Below, in pieces: positions 35,044-43,143 of a DNA stretch of 64,000 nucleotides; position 1 is the stretch's first letter, and each line of letters begins with the position of its first letter. This stretch comes from JAAGZL01 sp050288625. GTDB taxonomy: Bacteria > Pseudomonadota > Gammaproteobacteria > Chromatiales > Chromatiaceae. Location: contig JBNKEE010000010.1 of NCBI GenBank assembly GCA_050288625.1, positions 1 to 64,000 of the forward strand. The letters run 5' to 3'. A model generated the notes under the pieces. That model was not told where the DNA came from. It searched no databases and was given only the letters and a program-made list of their open reading frames with translations. The translations under genes were made by a program, and so were the position numbers.

Positions 35044-36632
35044 GCGCCATTACCTTTAACCGGGAGAGACAATACGGACTTGAAGCACTTGCGCATTTTT
35101 TTGTGAGTAAAGCGTTTGATCTGCTTCATAACCTCTTTTCGTGCTTTTGCATTCTCGCTCTTGCGGTCCACGATTAGCTGCTCTAACGCTTCGAGCGATA
35201 TCTTACGTACAGCCTGAGTTTTTTTCATCTTGGACTTGTATTCACTTAATCTACTGTATTGCAGATTCATATCTCTAAACTGATTCAGGCTGGACTGCAA
35301 TCTATCATGTGACTCCAGTAGTCGACACATCTTTTTATTTGGAAACAAACTACTGAACGCATCCATATGATATCCAAGACGCTTGCTTATGTGGAACAGT
35401 TTGCATATATCATCGACATTAGCGTCTTGCGCCAATCCCTTAGACTTTGTGGCAAGCTCTCTATAACCGTCCTTAATGCGCTCTCTAGCGATTTTCCCTA
35501 TCGGTTTCATAGCGGCTTTAGGCAGGGAACCAGCATTCTGACAATCTTGTAGGAACTCGCTCCAGGACTCAATCAATCTATGATAGCGGGGACTATCCAG
35601 GGAAGTGCGCATACGACGCAGCCCCCGCTTTTTCCGTTCATGCAAAAATAGATAGAGAGAGCGTAATGCCTGCCTATGCCCCGCATCCACCCTGGTCTCG
35701 AAGTCATGGAACAGACTCATATATATATCCAGATCACGTATCTGCGTCGCCTCCTGCTCCACCCATTGAAATCCATGTTCTATCAAACTCAGATTATCCA
35801 TCGGAAAAAGAGCCGCGAAGCTGTGCAGAAAGATGATGGTGCGTCGCACTGCAACTAGAAAATCGTGCAAATACTCTGGGTCCTCGCCTTGCCTGGCGCC
35901 TTCAATATTGCTATCCATAACCTGCAGATATCTCTTAAGGATCAGAGTCACTGCCTCAAGGGCAGGTTGGTCGTTACTCAAAGAAAAAGCTGGCCTACTG
36001 GTGTACTGCCCTGGCGTAACCCCCAACGCATCCAAAGCATATAACAATGGATCACGAGCTATCGACAAGAGGTCGGTATCCCTACTAATCCATCTAAATC
36101 TATCTTTGAATTCGTCTTCATATCCACGGTAAGGAAACAGGTAGACCACTTCCTCCATGGGGATATAACTTGTGCTATGGGGCGAAACGATCTGATCCCT
36201 GCGCAACTCCACCCGCATTACGGTCTTCCCGTCTCGATTTATCAGTAGGAGTTTTTCGGTTTCTCCGTGAAGCGTGGCATGCGCTATAAGAGACCGCCTG
36301 CCAAGTATTTGTTTTAGTAAACACTGCCCACCTGCATCGCTGAAATCACCTGCGTTCTTAGGTGGCTTTCTTACCGTACGGCTAAATAACACCTTACCAC
36401 TGTTCAGCTCTCGCCAGACCAAAAGACACAAGGCCCCTTGGCACTCAATCTCCAAGGCCATACCTGATCTGTAGAGACGCCAGTCAAATGTATCAAGATA
36501 GGCGCGATAAAACCCATCAACACGCTCTATAGTGGCCTCCAATCCATCTGACAAAAGCTCACCAAGCTCCTCTAAGGAAAACTGTGCGGGCGTGGCAAAC
36601 ATCATCTGCTTTATTATCAACACCTTCTCCAT
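35040..36632 (-). CDS. CYTH-like/CHAD domain protein
   Basis: A 530-residue basic protein. The N-terminal part (about 1-210) resembles a CYTH/triphosphate tunnel domain: YLDTFDWRLYRSGMALEIE matches the usual strand pair, but I see no ExExK motif at the start, so the catalytic part looks degenerate. Residues about 220-510 form a CHAD domain rich in Lys, Arg and His (for example LHDFLVAVRRTIIFLHSF and TQIRDLDIYM). CHAD proteins bind polyphosphate and locate to its granules. The gene lies 4 kb from the phosphate regulon and overlaps the orphan parA. A granule-binding adaptor role is proposed. Confidence 0.85.
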   Translation of the reverse strand: MEKVLIIKQMMFATPAQFSLEELGELLSDGLEATIERVDGFYRAYLDTFDWRLYRSGMALEIECQGALCLLVWRELNSGKVLFSRTVRKPPKNAGDFSDAGGQCLLKQILGRRSLIAHATLHGETEKLLLINRDGKTVMRVELRRDQIVSPHSTSYIPMEEVVYLFPYRGYEDEFKDRFRWISRDTDLLSIARDPLLYALDALGVTPGQYTSRPAFSLSNDQPALEAVTLILKRYLQVMDSNIEGARQGEDPEYLHDFLVAVRRTIIFLHSFAALFPMDNLSLIEHGFQWVEQEATQIRDLDIYMSLFHDFETRVDAGHRQALRSLYLFLHERKKRGLRRMRTSLDSPRYHRLIESWSEFLQDCQNAGSLPKAAMKPIGKIARERIKDGYRELATKSKGLAQDANVDDICKLFHISKRLGYHMDAFSSLFPNKKMCRLLESHDRLQSSLNQFRDMNLQYSRLSEYKSKMKKTQAVRKISLEALEQLIVDRKSENAKARKEVMKQIKRFTHKKMRKCFKSVLSLPVKGNGA

Positions 36633-37164
36633 GAATCGCTATTTCTGGACCAACGATAACCTGTTTTGTAGATCTGTTAAACAGCTTATTTTGCGAACTC
36701 CACTAACGATCTCAATGTTCTTTTTTACTCCCATAGCTGGCCTTCGAATCCAAACGATGTATCAAGACGTAACTATCGGTAAGGAGAGTCGTATTCAATT
36801 CAAGCACAACGTCCGCCAGAAGGTTGAATGATGAATTCGCAAATCCACAGACATGCGATAAAAAACAGCTTCAATCCCCTATGGATAATGGGGGCAACGC
36901 ATATCAACAAGCCTATCTATATCAAAGATATCCATGACACTGGACTGAAACATGAAAATGGCAACTACCACATACTATGGCTCTCTCTGATCGCTGTTGA
37001 AATATAGATGATCGTTGTGGCTATGCCCCCGCTCGACAATCGAAGAATCACCCTTAAAAAAACAGATATAAACAAGTTGAATCCAAATGATATGGCTATG
37101 CGTAAGTACTAGTGAATAGGGAATAACCTATCTCAAACTTTTGACCTATACGAGGAGAAGACTC
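36633..37164. other. 532-base intergenic stretch with one possible short ORF
   Basis: No known gene or repeat is seen. A 58-residue frame runs on the plus strand from ATG 36831 to 37007 with AGAAGG before it; its product (starting MNSQIHRHAIKN) is not recognised and has no signal peptide. A 66-residue frame from 36634 ends at 36831, touching the first. Both could be chance. The right end holds the leader of the small secreted protein with its AGGAG site. Confidence 0.3.
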
Positions 37165-37491
37165 ATGAAACGCATAGCAATCACATTAGCAGCACTAGCC
37201 ATCTCCACCGGAGCTTATGCAATCGGAGGAGGCCCAAGCTCAGAAAACTACGGTTCTATTCTGATGGATAAAACTCCCCCAGTTCCGAACGTAACCACTG
37301 GCGTGCCTAACTACAACACCAAATATTTTCTGGGAGGAAACGACCAGAGCTATGGTAGCGTTCTTGCAGATCTAGACGCCCCTAAACATGTCAACACCAG
37401 GGTAAACACTAATGGTCTCGACAATGACATCAGTGTTGGTTCTGCTGCAAGAGGGTTCTTTGAGTACATAAACAGTGAAGACAACTTTTAG
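37165..37491 (+). CDS. Small secreted protein with internal YGS repeat
   Basis: A 108-residue protein with a clear signal peptide (MKRIAITLAALAISTGAYA, cut near residue 19). The mature part is polar, without cysteine, and carries a repeated pattern: YGSILMDKTPP near residue 30 and YGSVLADLDAP near 65. I start at ATG 37165 because AGGAG lies eight bases before and the signal peptide fits; the TTG at 37141 does not. It stands alone with a strong terminator after it, as small abundant exported proteins often do. I recognise no family. Confidence 0.75.
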   Translation: MKRIAITLAALAISTGAYAIGGGPSSENYGSILMDKTPPVPNVTTGVPNYNTKYFLGGNDQSYGSVLADLDAPKHVNTRVNTNGLDNDISVGSAARGFFEYINSEDNF

Positions 37492-37513
37492 GTAAAGATG
37501 CGGCAAAGAACGG

Positions 37514-37542
37514 ACCGGGGGCCAGGGCCCCCGGTTTCCCTT
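37514..37542 (+). terminator. Strong intrinsic terminator of the small secreted protein gene
   Basis: Stem ACCGGGGGC / GCCCCCGGT with loop CAGG, followed by TTTCCCTTTCC. It begins 22 bases after the stop codon. Confidence 0.8.
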
Positions 37543-37596
37543 TCCATATTAAGGCAACTGTAAAGACGCTATACCAAACAACAAACACTATAGCTA

Positions 37597-38652
37597 TCAC
37601 ATTGCGTCACTATTCCAATCCCGCAGCTCAAGCAACTCCAGCTCCCGAACGATCATCTCAGCACTCAAAGACTCGTAATCGCTCCTGCGTACAGCCGCTA
37701 TACCTCCCGCCATCTCATACCAGGCAAAGCCGGTATTCCATTGTGCGTGATAATAGCTACCCTGGCGACTTCTGGGTAGACAATAAACCCTACCCGGCAC
37801 AACTACGAGGTTGTAACTCACGTTCTGACGATGCAGGCCTGAGATAAAGGTCCATGCATCATCCAACGACACAAACCGACGACATCCTGCAGGATACTCC
37901 TTATCCCCACCGTTATGGGCCCACTCATCTCGCAATAATGGCAACCGCTTTTCACGGATGAACATATGGAAGTGTAAATTATTGATGGAAGCATTAGCGC
38001 CATAGCTGTTGTAACCGAATCCCACGTTCGGAATGGTCTCACCCAACTGTTCCGCCATGCGCCACAGATACGCCAAGTCGTCATGCCGTAGATACTGAGG
38101 CCTGCAGGCCCCACGCTCCGGCACCACCAAGGTATGCATGGGCATAAAAGGGAATTTATTGTAAAAGAGTGAGGTCCTGCGACCCGCCAAAGGACCATCC
38201 CAGAATATCTCTTTCAGCAAAAACGGTTTGTTAAAGTGGAACCTGTCTATATCAAAAGGGGAATAGATGCCATCCACCTTGGTATCAGCTATACGTGGCG
38301 GCCTGAAGGAACGGAGTTGATTAAACTGCACCTCCCAGGGGCCTTCATCACGAAATTCAGTATGGTGCAGCCCTACCATTCCAACACGCAGCAGCATACG
38401 GAATACCCGCAAATCGGCCCTAGCGTCATCCAGGTAGAAATGTCTGGGAGAACGCTTGAAACTCCTTCTCAGGAGCTTATAGCGGGCTTTTACCTTTCGT
38501 TCCAGTTCCTGTTGCAATCCCGGGTCAAAGCTGACATTGGCCAGCACCAGAATAAAAACACCCAACTCATTATAGTCATGCAGCAGATTGGCCAGCCCCT
38601 GCCTGAAGCTATCAGTAAATTTCTCCTGGGACAAAAAGATATCTAGATTCAT
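37597..38652 (-). CDS. HIT-like nucleotidyltransferase/phosphorylase, GDP-galactose-phosphorylase-like
   Basis: A 351-residue soluble protein with a HIT-type His motif NNLHFHMFI near residue 225 (the family uses HxHxH/Q) and NKFPFMPMHTLVVPE before it, as in ATP-adenylyltransferases and GDP-L-galactose phosphorylases. The full triad is not obvious, so activity is uncertain. I start at ATG 38652; the frame extends a little further. It is the last gene of the zinc operon, 11 bases after the SO_0444-type permease. No substrate can be named from context. Confidence 0.65.
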   Translation of the reverse strand: MNLDIFLSQEKFTDSFRQGLANLLHDYNELGVFILVLANVSFDPGLQQELERKVKARYKLLRRSFKRSPRHFYLDDARADLRVFRMLLRVGMVGLHHTEFRDEGPWEVQFNQLRSFRPPRIADTKVDGIYSPFDIDRFHFNKPFLLKEIFWDGPLAGRRTSLFYNKFPFMPMHTLVVPERGACRPQYLRHDDLAYLWRMAEQLGETIPNVGFGYNSYGANASINNLHFHMFIREKRLPLLRDEWAHNGGDKEYPAGCRRFVSLDDAWTFISGLHRQNVSYNLVVVPGRVYCLPRSRQGSYYHAQWNTGFAWYEMAGGIAAVRRSDYESLSAEMIVRELELLELRDWNSDAM

Positions 38653-38663
38653 GGATAGTGATA

Positions 38664-39773
38664 TTACCCACAACAATCGCCCCCGTCTCCACCTTTTCCA
38701 TGCATAACATACTTTCGCAGAGGCCTGACACCGCTTACCACCAGTGCCAGCAGACTTAAACTTTCAACCACCACTGATGGCTCCTTAGTTGCGTCACTAC
38801 TCAGAGAAGAACCGGCCAAGATATCTATCCCGTAGGCCGCAACCACCCAGTCCAAGATCAAACCAAGAAGAACAGCAACGCCGCATATACCTAAGAGATA
38901 GGCCGCAAGGGCTTTACTACCAAGCTCTCGGCGCACCAATGCCAGACTAGCAATATTGCTGGCGGGGCCAGCCAACAGGAACACCAGAACCGTGCCTGGC
39001 GATATACCGGCAAACAGCATAGCATGGGCCAGAGGGGTGCTGGCTGTAGCGCAAACATACATGGGGACGGATATGATGAGTATCAGCAGCATAGCGCCAA
39101 GACCGCTGCCCCACTCGCTCAACATATCCGGAGGTGTCAGGGTAACCACAAAACCTGCCGCAACCATGCCTACCAACAACCAGAGCGACAGATCATCCAT
39201 CAAATCGGTAAACGCGTATCTCAGGCCATCATAGGTACGTCGCCAAAAACCAACCACCTGAACCGCATCCACTTCAGTATCACTAGACGAACAACATTTA
39301 GCGGTGCAACATGCCTTGCTTTTGTCATCGACATCCTCGTCTGACTGCTGCAACGTTTCTACGCTTTCTGTAGCACCGACCATTAGTCCGGCGCTAATAG
39401 CAGATAGAATTGCTGCAAGCGGTCTAAGCAGCGCCATGACCGGGCCCAGCAATACCCAGGAGAGCGCGACTGAATCTACTCCTGTCTCAGGGGTGGATAT
39501 AAGAAAAGAGGTGGTAGAAGCACGAGAGGCGCCAGCCCGAGACAAAGAGATAGCGGCAGGGAGTGTGCCGCAAGAGCAGAGCGGGAGGGGCGCCCCGATT
39601 ACGGCCGCTTTTATCACCGCCATAGGCCCAGATCCACCCATGGCATTGCCAACAACCTTCAGGGGCAACCATGCGCGAATCAATCCGGCCGCAACCAAAC
39701 CAAACAACAACCAGGGCGCCGAATCCAGCGCCAGACGCAAGGTATTTTCAATCAGGGCCTGGGTCATGCTCAC
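38664..39773 (-). CDS. SO_0444 family Cu/Zn efflux permease (ArsP-like)
   Basis: A 369-residue membrane permease of the ArsP/DUF318 group with about eight helices. PLPLCSCGTLPAAISLSRAGAS near residue 80 has the conserved cysteine pair, and FLAGPASN-type LLAGPASNIASLAL lies near 280. The cytoplasmic loop has KACCTAKCCSSSD and the C terminus ends GGDCCG, likely metal sites, which mark the SO_0444 Cu/Zn type. It overlaps yidD by 26 bases. It is odd that an exporter-type gene lies in the zinc uptake operon. Confidence 0.8.
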   Translation of the reverse strand: MSMTQALIENTLRLALDSAPWLLFGLVAAGLIRAWLPLKVVGNAMGGSGPMAVIKAAVIGAPLPLCSCGTLPAAISLSRAGASRASTTSFLISTPETGVDSVALSWVLLGPVMALLRPLAAILSAISAGLMVGATESVETLQQSDEDVDDKSKACCTAKCCSSSDTEVDAVQVVGFWRRTYDGLRYAFTDLMDDLSLWLLVGMVAAGFVVTLTPPDMLSEWGSGLGAMLLILIISVPMYVCATASTPLAHAMLFAGISPGTVLVFLLAGPASNIASLALVRRELGSKALAAYLLGICGVAVLLGLILDWVVAAYGIDILAGSSLSSDATKEPSVVVESLSLLALVVSGVRPLRKYVMHGKGGDGGDCCG

Positions 39774-39999
39774 TACATTTTTGTTTGGGCTCTGGCACGG
39801 GATCTACACCGCCCTCATGAAAAGGGTGACAACGCAGGATACGCCTGGTTCCAAGCCAGAGTCCGCGCAGCACCCCATGCAGTTCTATCGCCTCCTGCAT
39901 ATAGGAGGAACATGTCGGATAATAGCGGCAATTGTTACCCAGAAGAGGGCTTACCAGATAACTATAGCCCCTAACCAAGAGTATAAAAAATCTCCTCAT
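39748..39999 (-). CDS. yidD: Membrane protein insertion efficiency factor YidD
   Basis: An 83-residue protein with the YidD hallmarks LLVRGYSYLVSPLLGNNCRYYPTCSSY and HGVLRGLWLGTRRILRCHPFHEGGVDPVP (each read as pieces: NCRYYPTCSSY and RCHPFHEGG). It helps insertion of membrane proteins at the inner face. I start at ATG 39999. The gene usually lies between rnpA and yidC; here it is between znuB (2 bases) and the permease (26-base overlap), so it has moved or been duplicated. Confidence 0.93.
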   Translation of the reverse strand: MRRFFILLVRGYSYLVSPLLGNNCRYYPTCSSYMQEAIELHGVLRGLWLGTRRILRCHPFHEGGVDPVPEPKQKCSEHDPGPD

Positions 40000-40001
40000 T
40001 C

Positions 40002-40841
40002 TTACACCTTCTGGGTCTGTCGTTGCCGCCGTAATAGCTGGTTCATTATGGTGGAACCCAGATAGGCCAAACCTGCCACGAGTATGATGCATGCCCCAGA
40101 AGGCAGATCGGCACTATAGGAGATCGACAAACCGCCTACCGTAAAAACCATCCCCAGTATGGACGCCACCAACATCATCATCCCAAGAGAATTTAGATAT
40201 TGAGCAGCTATGGCAGCTGGCAAAGTGAGCAACGCAATCACCAATATCAGACCCACCACCTGGATAAGCAATACCACGGTCACAGCCACCATACACAGCA
40301 GCAACAAATAGAAGAAAGTAACAGGTACCCCACGCAGACGTGCAAACTCTTCATCAAATGAAACAGCCAGCAGCTGACGATAAAACAACCAAACGGTGAG
40401 CAATACCGCCAAATCCATAGCAGCCATAAGCCAGATACCATGCTGCGGCACCATGAGAATGTTGCCGAACAGATAGCTCATAAGGTTCACGTTATACCCG
40501 GGCGTCTTCGAAATAAAGATAATGCCTATGGCCATACCCACGGCCCATAGAGCGCTAATCAGGGTATCCTCCCTCTCTTTCCAGCGCAGACTGATCCAGC
40601 CGATCAACAGGGCCGCTACCAGGGCAGCCATCAGAGCACCCCCTAGCGGAGATAGCCCCAAGAACAGGGCCGCACCCATACCGCCCAATACTGCATGGGA
40701 TATGCCGCCAGCCAGAAAACCTATGCGCTTTACCACCACATAGCTACCCATAATGCCGCAACCAATACTGGCCAGCAGACCGCCCAAGAGCGCCTTCTGC
40801 AGAAAGCTGAATTGCATCAATGCCTCAACAAAACCGTTCAT
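40002..40841 (-). CDS. znuB: Zinc ABC transporter permease ZnuB
   Basis: A 279-residue ABC-3 type permease with about eight helices. SLGCGIMGSYVVVKRIGFLAGGISHAV-like N-terminal segment (ASIGCGIMGSYVVVKR) and VSFDEEFARLRGVP mid-way identify the zinc/manganese family. It carries zinc into the cytoplasm with ZnuC and ZnuA. It follows znuC by 9 bases. Confidence 0.92.
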   Translation of the reverse strand: MNGFVEALMQFSFLQKALLGGLLASIGCGIMGSYVVVKRIGFLAGGISHAVLGGMGAALFLGLSPLGGALMAALVAALLIGWISLRWKEREDTLISALWAVGMAIGIIFISKTPGYNVNLMSYLFGNILMVPQHGIWLMAAMDLAVLLTVWLFYRQLLAVSFDEEFARLRGVPVTFFYLLLLCMVAVTVVLLIQVVGLILVIALLTLPAAIAAQYLNSLGMMMLVASILGMVFTVGGLSISYSADLPSGACIILVAGLAYLGSTIMNQLLRRQRQTQKV

Positions 40842-40850
40842 AGAGATAGC

Positions 40851-41582
40851 TCAATTGTGTACATGTTCCACCATATGGACGTGGGAACCATAGAGCTCAT
40901 CAATCACCTCTCCGTCGATGCAGGAGGTGTGATGACAAACCAGGGTGCGGTTCAGACAGGCCACACGATCCACATACTGAGAGATAAAACCCACATCGTG
41001 TGACACCACGATGATGGTCATGCGCTGATTCAGTTGTTTCAGCAGATCGAAGATATCCGTCTCCACACGCATATCTATATTGGCAGTTGGCTCGTCTAGT
41101 ATAAGGATACGCGGCTCACAGGCCAGCGCCCTGGCCACCAATACCCGCTGTAGCTGTCCCCCAGAAAGGGTTGATAGCTGTCGTTTGGCCAGCTCATACA
41201 CCTCCGTCTCAATCATGGCCTGACGGGTAATCCGGTGGTCTTCCCTGCCATAACCACCAACCCAACCGGAATTACCCAAACGACCCATCAACACCACCTG
41301 TTCAGCGGTAATAGGAAAATCCCGTGTGAATGCAGGATACTGCGGCACATACCCTATCTGCCGACTTACCGTCTGCGGCCCCCTACCCAATACCCTTATG
41401 CTCCCGCTGACAGGTTCTAGCAGCCCTAGAATAAGTTTCAACAGAGTGCTCTTGCCACCGGCATTGGGCCCGACTACGCCCAGAAATTCTCCATCCTCTA
41501 CCTCAATACTGATTTTTTCCAGAACGCTGGGGCCAGAGTAGGAGAAACCTACATCCCTGATTGAAATAATTGGATCGCTCAT
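40851..41582 (-). CDS. znuC: Zinc ABC transporter ATPase ZnuC
   Basis: A 243-residue ATPase with Walker A GPNAGGKST, Q-loop YVPQYP, signature LSGGQLQRV, Walker B ILILDEPTAN and H-loop VSHDV. The C terminus is His-rich (SHVHMVEHVHN), which fits a zinc system. It lies 17 bases after znuA and 9 before znuB. Confidence 0.93.
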   Translation of the reverse strand: MSDPIISIRDVGFSYSGPSVLEKISIEVEDGEFLGVVGPNAGGKSTLLKLILGLLEPVSGSIRVLGRGPQTVSRQIGYVPQYPAFTRDFPITAEQVVLMGRLGNSGWVGGYGREDHRITRQAMIETEVYELAKRQLSTLSGGQLQRVLVARALACEPRILILDEPTANIDMRVETDIFDLLKQLNQRMTIIVVSHDVGFISQYVDRVACLNRTLVCHHTSCIDGEVIDELYGSHVHMVEHVHN

Positions 41583-41599
41583 ATATTCGATTCTATCGC

Positions 41600-42472
41600 C
41601 TAAAGGCCATCTGCCATAGACTTGGCCACGGCAAGCAGATTTTCCGGGTAATTCTCAGACAGCGGATCTATCACCACGACCCTTGCACCAATAGTTCCCG
41701 CGATTGATCTTGCCTGATGTTGACTAAACTGTTGTTGCACAAAGATAGCACCAACGCGCTCCTTCTTTGCCTCATCTAACAGATGAGTTAGGGCCTTGGC
41801 GCCCGGCTCTTTACCCTCACTCTCGATCGGAATCTGCTGTAACCCATAGGCCTCGGCGAAATAACCCCATGAAGGGTGATAGACCATAAATTTTCTGGAT
41901 TTCATATGCGCAATGGTTTTGCGTATGTCCGCATCAAGCTGGTCTAGGGATTGATCCAGCTTACCGTGGTTCTTCATATAGACCTCACGATGCGATGGAT
42001 CCAACTCTATCAGTTTATCCCTCAGCCTCAGGGCCATGATCTTAATCAGTGGCGGACTAAGCCAGATATGGGGATCAAGCCCATCCTCTTCATGGGCATG
42101 ATCATGGTGAGATTTATCTACACCATCGATGGTACGCAACTCTATACCGCTCCGCGCATCAAGGATAGGCAGATCAGGATGGCTGTTTTCAATGCGTCCC
42201 ATCCAGATGTTTTCAAATGGAACGCCTATACGATAATAGAGTCGAGCCCGGGACAGTTCAGCCATCTGTCTGGGCGTAGGCTCATAGGTAGCAGGACTCT
42301 GCCCCGAATGCACCATTAGCTGAACATCAACCAGATCTCCAGCTATACGTTGCACCAGGTTCTTCTGGGGGATAATGCTCACCGCTACCCGAATGCGATC
42401 ATCGGCATAGAGTGAGCAGCTCAACGACACCATAACTAACAAACAGATACGTATTAAACTTGAGAAATTCAT
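41600..42472 (-). CDS. znuA: Periplasmic zinc-binding protein ZnuA
   Basis: A 290-residue cluster A-I solute-binding protein. The signal peptide covers roughly residues 1-24. The His-rich loop SHHDHAHEEDGLDPHIW holds metal ligands, with further His in VYHPSWGYFAEAYGL and an acidic residue in VIDPLSE near the end, the ZnuA set. I prefer ATG 42472 to the GTG six bases upstream. First gene of the operon; an A/T-rich Zur-like site lies just upstream. Confidence 0.92.
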   Translation of the reverse strand: MNFSSLIRICLLVMVSLSCSLYADDRIRVAVSIIPQKNLVQRIAGDLVDVQLMVHSGQSPATYEPTPRQMAELSRARLYYRIGVPFENIWMGRIENSHPDLPILDARSGIELRTIDGVDKSHHDHAHEEDGLDPHIWLSPPLIKIMALRLRDKLIELDPSHREVYMKNHGKLDQSLDQLDADIRKTIAHMKSRKFMVYHPSWGYFAEAYGLQQIPIESEGKEPGAKALTHLLDEAKKERVGAIFVQQQFSQHQARSIAGTIGARVVVIDPLSENYPENLLAVAKSMADGL

Positions 42473-42492
42473 CGGCACATCACATCTAACTG

Positions 42493-42507
42493 GATTTATA
42501 TAACATC
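42493..42507. promoter_or_regulatory. Possible Zur site between znuA and the zinc-ribbon gene
   Basis: GATTTATATAACATC includes the half-site TATAACATC seen in gammaproteobacterial Zur boxes; the other half is imperfect. The divergent position between znuA and a zinc-ribbon gene fits joint zinc control, but the sequence alone is weak. Confidence 0.3.
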
Positions 42508-42553
42508 TGAAAGATACACTCTAAGCTCGAATAGTATAGCGTTTAGGAACATT

Positions 42554-43096
42554 ATGGGCATTGGAAAACTGGTCCTCTACTCAAACAGTGCGGAATCACC
42601 GCTGACAGAGATAGGAACCATAATCAACTCTTTACAAGAGATGGGGTTACTGGGACAACCCATATATCCTGGGAAAGACAGATTCCTTACCGGTGAACGT
42701 TTTCTACAACTCATCAGCTTTGTCGGCTGCTCCACAAATGTATGCCTGGCACCAAAAACTGACCAAGATACTGGATACTGCCACCTGATCATCAAGGGTC
42801 CATTCAGCCAACCACGACTCTTTTGGGGCAAAAACAAGCGCCCTCCCCGCTGCCCTGCATGCAAAGAGACCATATCCGACAGGGAAGACAATATCGACAA
42901 TTGGACGATCCGCTGCTCCAAGTGCGGGAACACAACCAAACTAGAAGATATTAACTGGGGAAGACAAGCCGGATATGGACATATCTTTATCGAGATAAGC
43001 AACGTCTTTTCCGGCGAGGCTCGACCGGTGCATGATCTGCTTGTGAATTTAGGTCAACTGACCGACAGCAAATGGGATTACTTTTTTGCCGAGTAA
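42554..43096 (+). CDS. Zinc-ribbon protein of unknown function, divergent from znuA
   Basis: A 180-residue soluble protein with a four-cysteine zinc ribbon, CPAC near residue 99 and CSKCG near 120, inside a region of unknown fold. Further cysteines occur at VGCSTNVC near 60. AGGAAC stands before the ATG. It faces znuA across 81 bases and may share control by zinc. I do not recognise a named family; no catalytic motif is clear. Confidence 0.7.
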   Translation: MGIGKLVLYSNSAESPLTEIGTIINSLQEMGLLGQPIYPGKDRFLTGERFLQLISFVGCSTNVCLAPKTDQDTGYCHLIIKGPFSQPRLFWGKNKRPPRCPACKETISDREDNIDNWTIRCSKCGNTTKLEDINWGRQAGYGHIFIEISNVFSGEARPVHDLLVNLGQLTDSKWDYFFAE

Positions 43097-43143
43097 GGTA
43101 AGACCATTTTTGTATGGTACTTTGCAAAAACCACGACCAGGTC

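Noticed and set aside
36661..36685. CTGTTTT and CTGTTAA near the CHAD gene as a Pho box
   Set aside because: The repeats are 13 bases apart, not 11, so PhoB binding is not supported.
39304..40065. 253-residue plus-strand frame
   Set aside because: It lies antisense to yidD, the permease and znuB, all of which have clear family motifs; its own product looks like no protein.
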